DNA of 64,000 bases, from NCBI RefSeq assembly GCF_001522545.3, contig NC_031774.1, positions 49,753,363 through 49,817,362 of the forward strand, read 5' to 3'. This document shows positions 47,631 through 59,592 of the stretch, piece after piece. How positions within the stretch are numbered: position 1 is the stretch's first letter; every line of letters starts with the position of its first letter. This stretch comes from Parus major. Taxonomy: Eukaryota > Chordata > Aves > Passeriformes > Paridae. The notes under the pieces are model-generated. The model made no database searches and was not told the DNA's origin. It worked only from the letters and a program-made list of their open reading frames with translations. Both the position numbers and the translations under genes were made by a program.

Positions 47631-50600
47631 TCACATCCTGTTGCTGCTTGATCAATTAGTAACAGTGGTTCACAAGTCAATATCATAATTTTCAAATCAA
47701 TTGCTTCATTTGAGGCCTATTTTTGAGGCCTGTTATCGATGTCTACACACTTTGTGATAAGCCCAGTCCTCTCAGGCCTATTGCTCTGTCCGAGGCTGGT
47801 CCAAGACCCCCACCAACAAAGCTGACAACCACAAGAGCATATCTGCTTTGCACATTGTTTTCCATGGAGTGGAGGAGGTCCAAAGTAGCTGGTCTTGCTC
47901 ACAAGGACAAGATTTCTAATGATGGGGGAGCTGACAGAGGAGCACACAAAACTCTGACACAACCAGTGCTCTCCTGAACTGGTGTCCCTTGGTCAGCCTG
48001 TGACCAATGCAGCCCCAAGCCATGCACACAAATGGAGAGATTTTGGAAACAATCTTCAAACAGCCACGGACATTTTTGTTGCCAGCCACCCAAGTCTGCA
48101 AGCTGACTTCCATAATCACAAGGAGTGTGTTCTGTCTCTTGGAACATGCATACACCACAGATATATAAGACATATAATATACAACAAGTACCCATTGAGG
48201 GGAAAAACCCAGTGTCTAAACAGACATCAAGAATGCATTAACCTTGTCAAACCCAGCTCTCCTGTGACATGCATCTGCCTTAGTTTCACCTCTGAGCTGA
48301 AAGTCTCCAGTTCAACCTGTGCATGAGCCTCTTCCACCTCCCTATGCCAAAAAGCAGACACCAACATCAAGGTCCAGCCTGGACCTGGTCAAACACCACA
48401 GAGGTGGACCAGGCTTTGCTTCCCACCACAGTGCAGCCAAACCACTGGTCAACATTTCAGCTGAAATTCTGGCTTCCCTTCCAGCTCCATCTCCCTGAGA
48501 ACATCATTTCTTCCTTCCAAGGCTTGGCACAGGCAGCTTGCATTGAGGAATACACATTTGTGGAGTCATGGGGACAATTCAGTTCAACAAACTGAACAAC
48601 CTCTACCTTAAAACTCTCATTTCAGAATGTTCAAGGCAGCCCCAAACACAAGAGCACCTCAGTGGTACAGAAACAAGTGTAAACAAGCCATTGACTTTTA
48701 TACACCACCAGAAATCAGGTACTGCACGAACTGATAAAGGTCTGGCTTTAACAAGGGGCATAAGGGGACATATTTAGCATCTTTTTTTAATCCTTCTAAA
48801 TTGTAAGCAGTTTTTCAGCTATATTAATTCTTTGAAGTGAGTGGTTCTCCACTAATCATCCTGGTTTATGTTTACATTATGAGGTGTAATGATGCATCTC
48901 AGGAATGTTATGGTATTAGTTAAATTAACTAAGACAACTCTGCCTGCAAACTGATGAATTTTAATGTGTCAACATCAGATACGAAAACGCAGTTGTGTGG
49001 GTCTCCAGATTCACATGACCATATGGTTCAGAATTCTAATTAATTCCTTTGGATTTCATTTCACATAACTTACAGCTACATTAATTCAATATTTTTTTCA
49101 GAATTTTGGAGAAACATATATTTTGCCAAGCTGTGACTTTTCAGCTCACAGTAAGTGTTAAGTGTAAGAAAAACCTTTCATTTCCCCTTTTCCTGATAAC
49201 CTTGTCTTACCTCCCTGTGGGCTGGCATTCTTCCAAAACCAGAGGTCAGGTGGAGCTGTCCTGCCCCAAACAGACTGCAAAGACCCACTTTGCAAGAGCC
49301 ATAAAGGTTTATTACTAAAAACAAACTCATTTTCAAATTGTTATGTGCTGTGGGCAATCAATCAGACAAACTCTCTGGGAGGAAATGCAATCCAGGCTTC
49401 TGAAACTCAGCGATTGTGACAAGTAGGGATAGCACAGACCCTGGAGCCAGGCACTGCTATCATCACTGCAGACCATCACAGTCATATGAGCATTGACAGA
49501 AGATTTCCAGCTCCGTGGGGTGTTGCACAGTGCATGGGTTTGCAAGTTCCAGTTCGGGGACAGTGGTATTTTCTCTTCTTTATCTGACCCCATTTCTTAA
49601 TGATCCACGTTCAAGATCTCCCTCTAGGCAACAAAGAACATTTACTTGTGCTTCTCATTAGTTAAACCAAATCTGAATAAAATGAAAGCACAAAGCACAC
49701 TCATCCCAGAGCTCAAAACAGATCTGGTCAGACATACATGCCATCCACTGTTACTTTAGAAAAAAATATTTCAGCAGAGAAACTAATAATCCTCGAGACC
49801 TCCACGGTGTGAATGGAGCAACTACAACATCACTGTAGTTTTCTGAAACATGCAATGCTTTCAAAAGCCAGGTACATTAACAACAGCCCTCAGAAGCCTT
49901 TAAAGACCCCCACGAGTGACCATGGCAGGCATTGAGTCATGCCCAGCAGGAGAAGGCTGAGATCTGCAAGCGCATCTTGGCATGGCTACATTCAGGTAGG
50001 ATTTCTTCTGATACTGTTACACATCCTCACAGCACAGCACGAAAGGATGGGCTTGAGAAGCTTAAGGATTTTTCTCTCTCTTCAAGAGAGTAGAAAGATA
50101 CTACAGGCGCTATGAATTTAACAGCTCAGCTCTGCAAGAGCTAAACACGCTCAGCTTCCCATCTCCACTGCCCAGCGGGGGAAGGTTTTAATGCGTCAGA
50201 TGATGTTTGTTCCATTTTTGAAAGGGTCAAGAGGACCCAAGACTGGGATTGCCAGATCTGCAATTTCCTGCATCCCTTACTCCAGAGAATTGCTAGGGAA
50301 AATCTGAACAGAAAAGCCCAATACAAGTGCAGAATTACTAGTTGCAGTCCCCAAGGTGGTATGACAGAAGCACTGGTAGGGGCTGGGTGGTACAGCACAC
50401 AGTGACAATGGGTCCCAGCTGCCTCCAGTCTCTAAATAAAAATACTCTGGAGCAGTCACAATATTTTTGCTGCCACAAGGGTCAGTCTCTCCTTTAAGTC
50501 TGAGACTGGGCATCAGCCAACTGATAAGAGCAAATAATTCACCAAAAAGCCAAAGCAATCAACATCATTATCAACGAGCATTTTCCTTCAAGGTGTATGA

Positions 50601-51367
50601 GGCACTTTGACACTGCTGCAAATTCGGGCCACATACCTCCTCTCCCAAAATCATGTTACTTCCACTCTTACACAAGAGGTACAAGAAATCAGAAAGCAGC
50701 AGGACAAAGGGCCATTTCAGCTAAAGCAGGATTACAACCAGAATCCAGCAACTGCTGCTTTTCCCATTCTCTCAAAGGGACTAAAACCACATCAACACAA
50801 CTCCCCTTGGCCACTTCTTCAGCAAATGAAGTGGGTGAAAGAAAGCCTTGTCCCACAGAAGGACATGGCCAGAGACTGGGAATGCTGTGGGTCTTTAGGC
50901 TCCCTCTTAGCTCCCTCCTCAAACCCAGTTCCAGATCTGGCACCTTGCTTCTGCAGGAAGTCAGGTAGCCTGACTTCAGCCAAGTAAATTAATAGATCTA
51001 TTGAGCTTAAAAGGTTCAAACTCCCTCTTTCCACCCCAAAGAGTTGAAAGAAAGGGACATCTTTGGGTTTGTTTTGAAGTTGCAATTCATATTAAATGGC
51101 AGTCCTATGGGGAGGGAATAATGGTGGGAAACAAAACCCCAGAAGTATTGAAGAAAGTATTTTTGAAGCAAAACAACTACACAGTTTCATCTCACGAACC
51201 TCTATAAAAAGATGTTACTAATGCACAAGAATCCATCTCCGTAAATGCTGCGTGACAAGCAGTCAGACAGAGCCGATGAGCATTTACCTAACAACAAAAC
51301 CCCAGGAAAAACTGGGAAAAAAACCCCAGATTGCAAATCCTAATCCTACTTGCAATCTTTTGCCTAA

Positions 51368-51386
51368 ATATTATTATTATTATTAT
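51368..51386. repeat. (ATT)n microsatellite
   Basis: Six ATT units. Confidence 0.85.
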
Positions 51387-51956
51387 GTAGTTGGTATTTG
51401 CATTATAAGCCTAGTCACAGACAGACAACAAGTCTTGTCTGAGCTGCTGTTCAGACACAGAATCAAGTTTTTCATCCCCAAGTGACTGGAGATAGCCCAG
51501 CTAAAGCAGGGACACAAAGGGACTGTGGGGGCCATGCAAGGGCTGCCTCCCTGTTTCTGCTCAGAGAATAATTGCACCAAGTGCATGAGATCCTGCAGTG
51601 GTGCCCACTGAGGCAGAGCAACCCCACCTCAGGCTGAGATAATCCATCCCACCTTCTGTATGTAGATGCCAGGGGCCTGCCTATGTTCTCCTGCACAACA
51701 CTTAATTGTTCTTTCTCCTGTGGAAGTGATTAAAGACTCCTAAAGTCCTGAAAGCCCCATTACCCCAGGCACCATAAAAGCAAGGATCCCAAGGTCAGTT
51801 CCTAACCAGAGATAGGTGAGATTGAGCACATCAACCACAGTGGTCTCCAAAGCCTCAGGTGGCCCCCGGAAAACCTTCAACTCAGCCCAAGAACAGCAGA
51901 TGACAGCTCACCCCACACAACTTAATAAGAGAGGATGGTTTCTGAATTTCACACAG

Positions 51957-51991
51957 AAAAGAGGAAGGGAAAGGGAAAGGAAAAGGAAAAG
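51957..51991 (+). repeat. Polypurine tract
   Basis: About 35 bp of G and A only, built on GGAAAG-type units (GGGAAAGGGAAAGGAAAAGG). Could form triplex or slipped structures. Confidence 0.85.
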
Positions 51992-54900
51992 TTTATTCCC
52001 TTATCAATTAAAAACTTGTTCTAAGTGGCTATTAAGGAAGAATTTGTTCATGTTCCACATTTGTCTAAAAGCAATGTAGTTTTATGACAAGAGATTTCTT
52101 TTTTAAGGTCCTTGAGCTTTTGTATTGAAGGTTTTCACCCATGGTGGGACAGTGGCAGTGAAGCAGAACATCACAGACAAATAAGGATGTGATGTGCTGA
52201 AATGCTGCCCTCAGATGAAGGAGCTGAATATTCTTAAATTCTGACAATGAAATGCTGTTTATTAAAGCATGGGGAGTAATTTCCTATAAAAATACAGAGT
52301 TTTATTCAAATCCCAGAGCAATCCATAAGGCTGATGCTAGCAGCCACCCTCATATAAATCACTGACTAGATTTTGATAGCAATCTCATTAGCTATTGTAC
52401 CAGGAGCTCAAGTACACATTGATGAGTGCTGCAGAGCACTACCTGTCTTCCCACATCTTTTCAAATAGGTGGAACAGGCAAAAATAAATCTTCTGTAGGC
52501 TTTCAAAAGACCAAGATGCTTCAGAAAAGGCTTCTCATCACTATTTTTTTTCAAATGCAAGCAAAAGAAAAGATCCACTGAAGTCTCTACTCTTTCACTG
52601 AAGAGATCACAGCTATATTGCTGGTCTCTGTTCTAGTGCTCAGCAAGTGGTCCTTTCTCAGACTACATCCCTGCTGATGCAGGGGGAGTTAGGAGGCTGG
52701 ACCCTGACCCAGGAGATCACCCACTACCTCCAAGGCAGACGGATCCTGCAGTGTGCCTGGCTGGGAGAGAGGGTCTGCACACCCTGAGCTCCAGGAAAGC
52801 CGTGTCTGACCATGCCTTTGCCTTGCATATCTTTCTTAGATCCTGTCTACATTTTCGTCTCTTCCAGACTCATTTGCTGATGTTCTTCCTCCTTCACATC
52901 TTCATTTCTTACTGCTTCTCTGCCTTCTTTTGCTGATGTTCTATGCTTTACTTTCATTTCAAGAATACATATTGAAACAAACAAAATCACAAATGCCTAT
53001 TCCTCCCTTTATAATAAAATACAGACTTCTGCCCCAGCAGGTTGATTGTTGGCTCTGGCCAAGGAAGGTGAAGAGTTTATCCAGGCAACCTGTGCTCCAC
53101 TGGCAGATCAGTGGAGACACAAATGAGCTGGTCCCACTCCACAGGGAACAGCAACTTCTTCCACCAGGCCAACCATCTCCAAAGATGCCACTTTTCTGCC
53201 CAAAGCCTTGTCTGAACACACGGAAATCACATCACCACAACAATGGCAGTGCAGCCAAGGAAGAAACAGCCCCTTCCATCTTTGCTCTGATGCCATCACA
53301 TTGGTGATGCTCACACCTCCAGCATGTTCTTTCAGCCGAGAACAGCGATTGCAGCAAGTTCCTGCAGTGAAGCTACACGTCAGACAGAAGGAACTGCACA
53401 GGAGAAAGCAAAAAAACACCAGAAGCAGGCACCACAGACCTGGGTACGTACTGCAGTGATGACACACCTTGGGAGGCTCCCATTCCTTCATCTCCCAGTC
53501 CTGGAAGCATGTGAGAACAGAGTTGGACAAGCACCACATGCTCTTCCTCCTTCCCAGCATTACACTCCCTCAGAAAGGAGCCAGGGGGACCACAAAAAGG
53601 GACTGGAAAGCATCAAACAGGCAACAGCTAAAGGGTGAGGATTGGCTGGAGATGTTCTGGAGGAGTTCAACTCTTTTGAGGAAAGGATGATTTGTTTTAT
53701 AACTATAAATAAATAAATAAGCCAAATTTTTAATTTTAATTTCATCAGATCAGCTCTGCAACTTGAATTATATCGGTTTCGGCAGCATGACCGGGCACTT
53801 GAAACCAGCAGTGATAAGAGCCCTGTTTCCCACCAGCAGCAGCAGACAATGTGCTACTTCGTGTCGAGACATTAAGCAGATTAGCAGCAGCAGCCTGTTT
53901 GAACCCGTTTTACTGGCTTGGCTCCGGGGAAGGCTCAGGCTGAGGGAGCAGCTCCAGTCTGGCCCCACAAGTACAACTTCAGAGCCCAGCAGGTGCTAAA
54001 GTCCAGCCCAGAGCAGGTCACAGGCACATTCTGGCAGCTCTGTACAGTGATCCCATTGCAATCCCAGCTCAAGGGATGGCAATTTAGAGCTTGACAGCCA
54101 CCCCTGATATACACCAAGCTCTGAGGGATACAAACAGGACCATGTCACCAAAATTTCAATGCAGCCACCGGAAACCCAACTGTGGGTAACCCCCAGGGCT
54201 GGCTTTGCTACCCCCGCGAAAGGACTATTTAATAACTCCATCTGCACAACAGGGAACTCCTGTTATTTATTGCTGCCAGCGGGACCAGTCCTGCACAAAA
54301 CCTGGAGAAAGACAGGGCACCTGATTCAAATAGCTAACAAGCCTACTGCTGCCTAAAACAGCAGCTTTGTGCTTTTATGAAATACTGCAGCTTCCCAGAA
54401 AGCACAAGGAGGAATGGAGAAATAAAAACATCCCTTATCACTTAGGATGCTTTAGCAGAGATTAGATAAATCAGATGTGTTTCAAGGCAGGGACCCAGGC
54501 TGGCAGGGGAATCTGTGAGAGCATCCCTGACAAGCTGGGAGGTTATGGACTGTCCAAGGGGTCACTCTTCATTTCCTTCATTACAGGGGAGAAAAATGTT
54601 GTTACCCAAGGCCATGATATTGCAAGGGATTAAAACCACTGAAACACTTTTTCTACCTCGTGCCAAGGAACTGAGCAGCCCAGGATGGACTCCTTGACTC
54701 AAATATCTGTTTTTCCAGGCCTCATGTCTGCTTTGCAAAACTCTCAGTGCGGAATTAAGGCTCTTTATTGCTCAAAGCACAGATTGCCTAATCAAAGCAC
54801 AGGCTAACCCTCCTCAAAGGCTCATGACAGCTCCAGAAGTAGCCCTAAACTCAGCAATAAAATAATCAGAGGCTTCTTTCCAGATCCCAGGACCAAGCAT

Positions 54901-55785
54901 CAGAGGAAGCAGAGGGTCAGGCAGTGGGGAGGAGGTTAGCCAGGTCATCTCCCCCCAGACCAGGCTGTCTAGGGAGCAGTTCTGATCCAAAACAACTGCC
55001 CCAGCCCACTTTCTCCTGGCAGCCTTGCTCCATACATTAAACCTCTGCATTCCTCCACAGACCGCTGTTCCTTGCAGCCTCTCCCTCACCCTGTCCCAGT
55101 CTCTTCCACAGGAGAATAAAATCAGAAAACGCTGTGCTGTGGTGAAGAAGTATAAATGGATATTAAGAGTTTTGCAGGAGAGGCCAACATTTGGAGACCT
55201 CTTCCCCGTAGCATTCCTAGATGCAGAGCATCATTTCCAGTGTCCAACTCTGACTCTTGGTTCCTGCACCTCCATCTCATCCAGCAGTTTCAATGGCCAG
55301 GCCACAGAAGACATGGAAAGCCAGCTCAAACAAGAGCCAGCTCTCCTGAGCTTGCAGCAGTGAGGGGGTTTGTAGGTCCAAACACTCCAGACTGCCTGGC
55401 TTGCTCTGCAAATCTACCTTTCTGTGTTGGATGGACTTTCAAGCAGAAAAAGCTTGATTTTCCTTTGGGTGCTTTTAAAGTCCCTTGGCCAAGTTTATGA
55501 GATGGCTGCTTGGAGAGAACTCCAGCTCCAGCAGCACTTTCATGAGCCAGTCATCTCAGCAGCACCAGCAGCTGCACAAAGCCTTAAAGCACAACTGGAA
55601 AATGACATCTTGACACTTGCCTTGTGGTTTCCTACAAAGGCTTCTCTTTCCACCTCCTTCACCAAAGGAAAACCTCACTTCCACCTCTTAAAATAGCAAA
55701 AGCCACAAGTGAGAGATTCCGGAAGGAAATAAAACCAACATCCATTTCCAGATAAATAGCTTCAAGAATTGGTCACATCAGGATG

Positions 55786-55884
55786 TTTTCAAGTGTCCTT
55801 ACTGAGCACTTCTTTGATGACCCCCAAAAAGGACTTTTCCAAGTATCCTCAACAGAGACTCTTCCAAACATCCTTACCAATGAC
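55786..55884 (+). repeat. Degenerate minisatellite, about four units of 25 bp
   Basis: Units start at 55786, 55811, 55835 and 55860. The last two are the clearest: TTTTCCAAGTATCCTCAACAG-AGAC versus TCTTCCAAACATCCTTACCA-ATGAC. Unit 2 is 24 bp and most diverged. The period is not a multiple of three, arguing against a coding repeat. Confidence 0.6.
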
Positions 55885-55889
55885 CCTTC

Positions 55890-57180
55890 CAGCAGTGATG
55901 GGCTGAAGCAGGCCACCAAGCATCCTGCTCTACCTAAGACTGAGCACCTCAGCAGCAGAAGAGCTGCTCTGTGTGTCAGCTTGCAGCAGGGCAGGCTCCT
56001 CTGGTCACCTGGAGCAACGCCACCAGGGAACAGGAGTTCAACTCAACACAGGCTCAAGGGTTCAAGCTGCTGTCACTTATTTCCACATAAAGACTATTGA
56101 AATGCAAAGGCTTGTAACTACCTCTTTGCTGATCATTTGGCAGTAGGATAAATACACTGGTGAATACAGAGATAAAGCAAATAGCAGGACTCTGACTTCT
56201 CACTCATCCTTTTTAAAGTGCCATATCTGGATTCACAGCTCTGCAGCTGGGAATGACACCCATACAGTGATGGTTCCGGTGCAGACCATACAAACAAGGA
56301 AATTTGTAATGAAAAGTAAAAAATTCTTCCCTGACCTATGAACTCCAGCATTCAGAAAGGTCCCATAGCATCACAAAATGCTTCAGAGCACTTCTCTCTC
56401 CCTTGAACACCAGACAGCAAGAAAGTGTCTGCAGTCAAGAACTTCTTTTACCCTTGATGGCAAACAAACAATGTACACTCCCTATTTTTAGTTGTGACCT
56501 CAGATACTTAATGACTTCAGAACATATGCTTAATTCACACATATGCAAGCAAGAAAAATTACTCATAGGCAAAGAATAACAAATGTTTGACATTTAAATG
56601 AGACTTATTTGTAAGACTAGTTAACATTTGTATTAATTAAGGCATACTCAATGAAAGATTGTTCTGTGTCACTCATCCTAGTATAATATGTGAAGATTGT
56701 TGTCTATCTCAGGAAAAAACCCATGAAAATTATGTGTAATTACCTGCCTGTACTTTCTACATGAGCATCATTAAAGACAGCAGAATTTTAATGCAATATT
56801 CTAATTGAATACCTCACAAAAAGTCAAGTCATGAATGTCATCAAGATCACAGGCCTTGGTGCACAGAAACAAAACACAACTAAAATTCCTCTGGTATGAA
56901 TGGATTGACAGCACCCCTTTGAAAAATTTCTATCAGTTTATCACATTTTGTGGAATGTTTGTGCCTGCCCAGATCTAACTGGATTACACAGATACCTGGA
57001 TTGGTGCTTTCACCTTTCTGGAACAGAAAGAGCACTAATAAGGCAGGGACACAAATGGCAGTGTCTGGCATCTGCACCAGAGAAAGGAAGAAAAACGAAT
57101 CAACCAACATTCCCTCACCAAGAAAGGTAATTTTCTGGGTCTTTAGTTTCCAGTAGAAGGAGATATTCCTAATATAAACA
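55890..57180. other. Unique intronic sequence
   Basis: Ordinary AT-rich DNA between the minisatellite and the 57.2-kb CR1; nothing recognised. Confidence 0.55.
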
Positions 57181-57181
57181 A

Positions 57182-57425
57182 GAAGAAATGGTCTCAAGTT
57201 GCTCTAGGAGAGGTTTAGTCTGGCTTTTAGGAAAGATTTCTTCACCTAAAGGGTTGTCCAGCATTGGACCAGGCTGCCCAGGGAAGTTATGGAGGTTTTA
57301 ACAGAGGTGCAGATGAGGCACTTAGGAGCATGGGTTAGTGGTGGACTTAGCAGTGCTGGGTTAAGGAAAGGTCTCAGTCATCTTAAGAGTGTTTTCCAAC
57401 CGAAATATCTCTACAATACTATAAT
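57182..57425 (+). mobile_element. Old CR1 LINE fragment, 3' end
   Basis: The CR1 3' order is visible: TTTAGGAAAGATTTCTTCACC, GGACCAGGCTGCCCAGGGAAG, TATGGAGGTTTTAACAGAGG, a TTAGTGGTGGACTTAGCAGTG block, and TCTTAAGAGTGTTTTCCAACC, followed by a decayed tail. Diverged but in register with the family. Confidence 0.82.
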
Positions 57426-58423
57426 AATTAATTCTAGCTAAACAACATTACTGTCAGTTTTGTATCTGTGAGATTATCACTGGACCATGCCCAGCAAAGA
57501 TGGGACTGAGGTCCTTGGAGAGCAGGCAATGCCACAAGCTATTCTTTAGAAAGGCTTCTTCATTCAAACCACTTCCCTTCCAGAAACATAAACATTCCTA
57601 AAGAGAAGAGCTTCTACCAACACAAATAAATAAATAACAATGTGGCTGCAACCACCCCAGCTTTTAATTAAACTGCAACTGAACAAACAGCTTGACAGCC
57701 GCTGTGCCGGGATGGCCGTAACCCGCTCCTGCTGCTGCCCTTTCGCACTCCCAGGGTCAGATTCTCAGCATACCCTTCCTTGCCTGCAGCCCTGCCTTTC
57801 CTTTGAAGCTACACAAGCCCCAGTTTTGTTGGGGTTTTTTGGAGGTTTGTTTTTACCGTAAGTGCAACATCACACCTGGCACACACCCGGCTGCAGGCGG
57901 GGATTTCCTTACCCTCCCCAGAACTGGAGAGGTGCTCGGTGGAATCAGCTCCCAGGAGGTCGGGGAAAAAAAGGCAGAACGCTTAAAAAAGATATTACAT
58001 TTATCTCACAGGTTGCTTCCTACCATCACTCATTATCTTCTAGGAGAGACTTAATATTTCTAACAAACAGAAATGGATCTAAGGCCTGGTAGCACACGGT
58101 CATCACGAGCACAATTCCTCCAGCAGCAAATTTGCCTCCACCCCGCTCCCTGCTCTGACTTTGTCAAACCCACCTCTTGCCTCTAGAAAAGAAAAACCCA
58201 CAAAAATAAACACCACACCTTTCTAGCCTTATCTTTTAATACAACACAGTGCGTTATGTTTTATTTTAACAGATCAAGTGTTCAGGGTTTTCCACCCTGG
58301 ATTGCATTATCAGATCTCCCTCAACCCAGCGCTGAGAGAAAAAACAAAACAGTACTATTGAAATGCAAGTACTTTATAGTGACTGTGCATTGTTTGTAAG
58401 AAATCAGGGATAGCTTTTCCATT

Positions 58424-58436
58424 AAAAAAAAAAAAA
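58424..58436 (+). repeat. A homopolymer, 13 nt
   Basis: Short A run; no flanking element recognised. Confidence 0.85.
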
Positions 58437-59578
58437 CCAACCCTAAGATACCAGGCATCATTTTCACTTCTTTATTAAGTCAAGGATCTGTTAAAGTGCA
58501 GATTTTCCCTCTGTGCCAATAACTCCTGGCAGTACATAACACACCAAGCCCTTTTACTGTAATGACACTTCCATTGAAATTCATGCAGGCATTTGTCTAC
58601 ATTTCCAGAGAGGTGGAATATTATTCAGTGAGGGAACACAGATAGCTGGGAGGTGAAAAGGGGTAGAAGGAAAATTGCAGGCAATTAGTATTTTCTTGAC
58701 CTAGCTGTAATTTGTGAATTTGTAAAAGTCCTCTTCTGAAATGTTGGTTAATTTGATCCAAGAATAACTCAAAAACTGTCTGTCAAATTTCTGCCCTCAC
58801 AAACACAGACCAGCACACTCACATGAGTCAAAGCCAGAAGAAAAGCAAGGCCAGTCCCCTCTGCCCCCTGCATTCACCCCAGCAGTGGGCAGACCCCTCC
58901 CATGCCACCCAGGGAATCCTGGGCTCCCCGAAATCTGATCGAGGGCTGATGCACTCAGCAAAGGAACAAGGGAGGAGACTTCAAGCGACTAACAATACTC
59001 TTCAAAGAGAAAAAATATTTTCCCATGGTTTAAAATTACCATCTGAACTTTAGTAGAAAAGCGATAGTGGTGCTACAGCCAGAGGTACCAGATAGCATTA
59101 TCCCATCCCCTGTCACATGGGAATGTGAACTGCAGCCCCGCCACAGGTAATCCACATTCTCAAAATATGCTGCTGACCTACGTGCCCAGGTGTCCCATCA
59201 CATAGGTGGTCTGTTTCTTTACAATAATGCAACTGGGATTTCTTTTCTTTCATGCCCTTCTCTGCTTGAGAGGCCACCACACACATGAAATGGGGAGAGA
59301 GGGGCTGGGGAGGTGGGGGTGAATCCTGCAGAAAGGGTAAGAAGTTTTTATGACAAGATAAACAGTGATCACTTCCCAACAGCTTAGACACAGGATACCA
59401 CTTCTCATGTGAATGTATTTACACTTAAATAATACATCTCTGTGACTAAAGGCAAGGACTAATCAAAAGCTGCCATTTCAGCTGTGCACTGCAAAAGTAA
59501 ACCATCTCTAAAAGTGAACTGCTAGAGGAAAGAGAGTGATATGCTTTTGATTTATAGGTTACTTCTAAAATTAGTGGT

Positions 59579-59592
59579 GGGGGAGTTCCCCC
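59579..59592. promoter_or_regulatory. Palindromic kappaB-type site
   Basis: GGGGGAGTTCCCCC is an inverted repeat (GGGGGA / TCCCCC around GT) that contains GGGGAGTTCC, a full match to the NF-kappaB consensus GGGRNNYYCC. It is only a sequence match. Confidence 0.4.

Larger units (their letters stand above)
47635..55780. other. Unique intronic sequence
   Basis: Holds (ATT)n and the polypurine tract. 48,780-49,110 is AT-rich with many TAATTA/TTAATT cores, and 53,765-53,960 is relatively CpG-rich with CAG-type runs. No exon, RNA gene or transposon recognised. Confidence 0.5.

Noticed and set aside
51010..51030. tRNA B-box-like GGTTCAAACTCC
   Set aside because: No A box at the right distance and no cloverleaf can be drawn.
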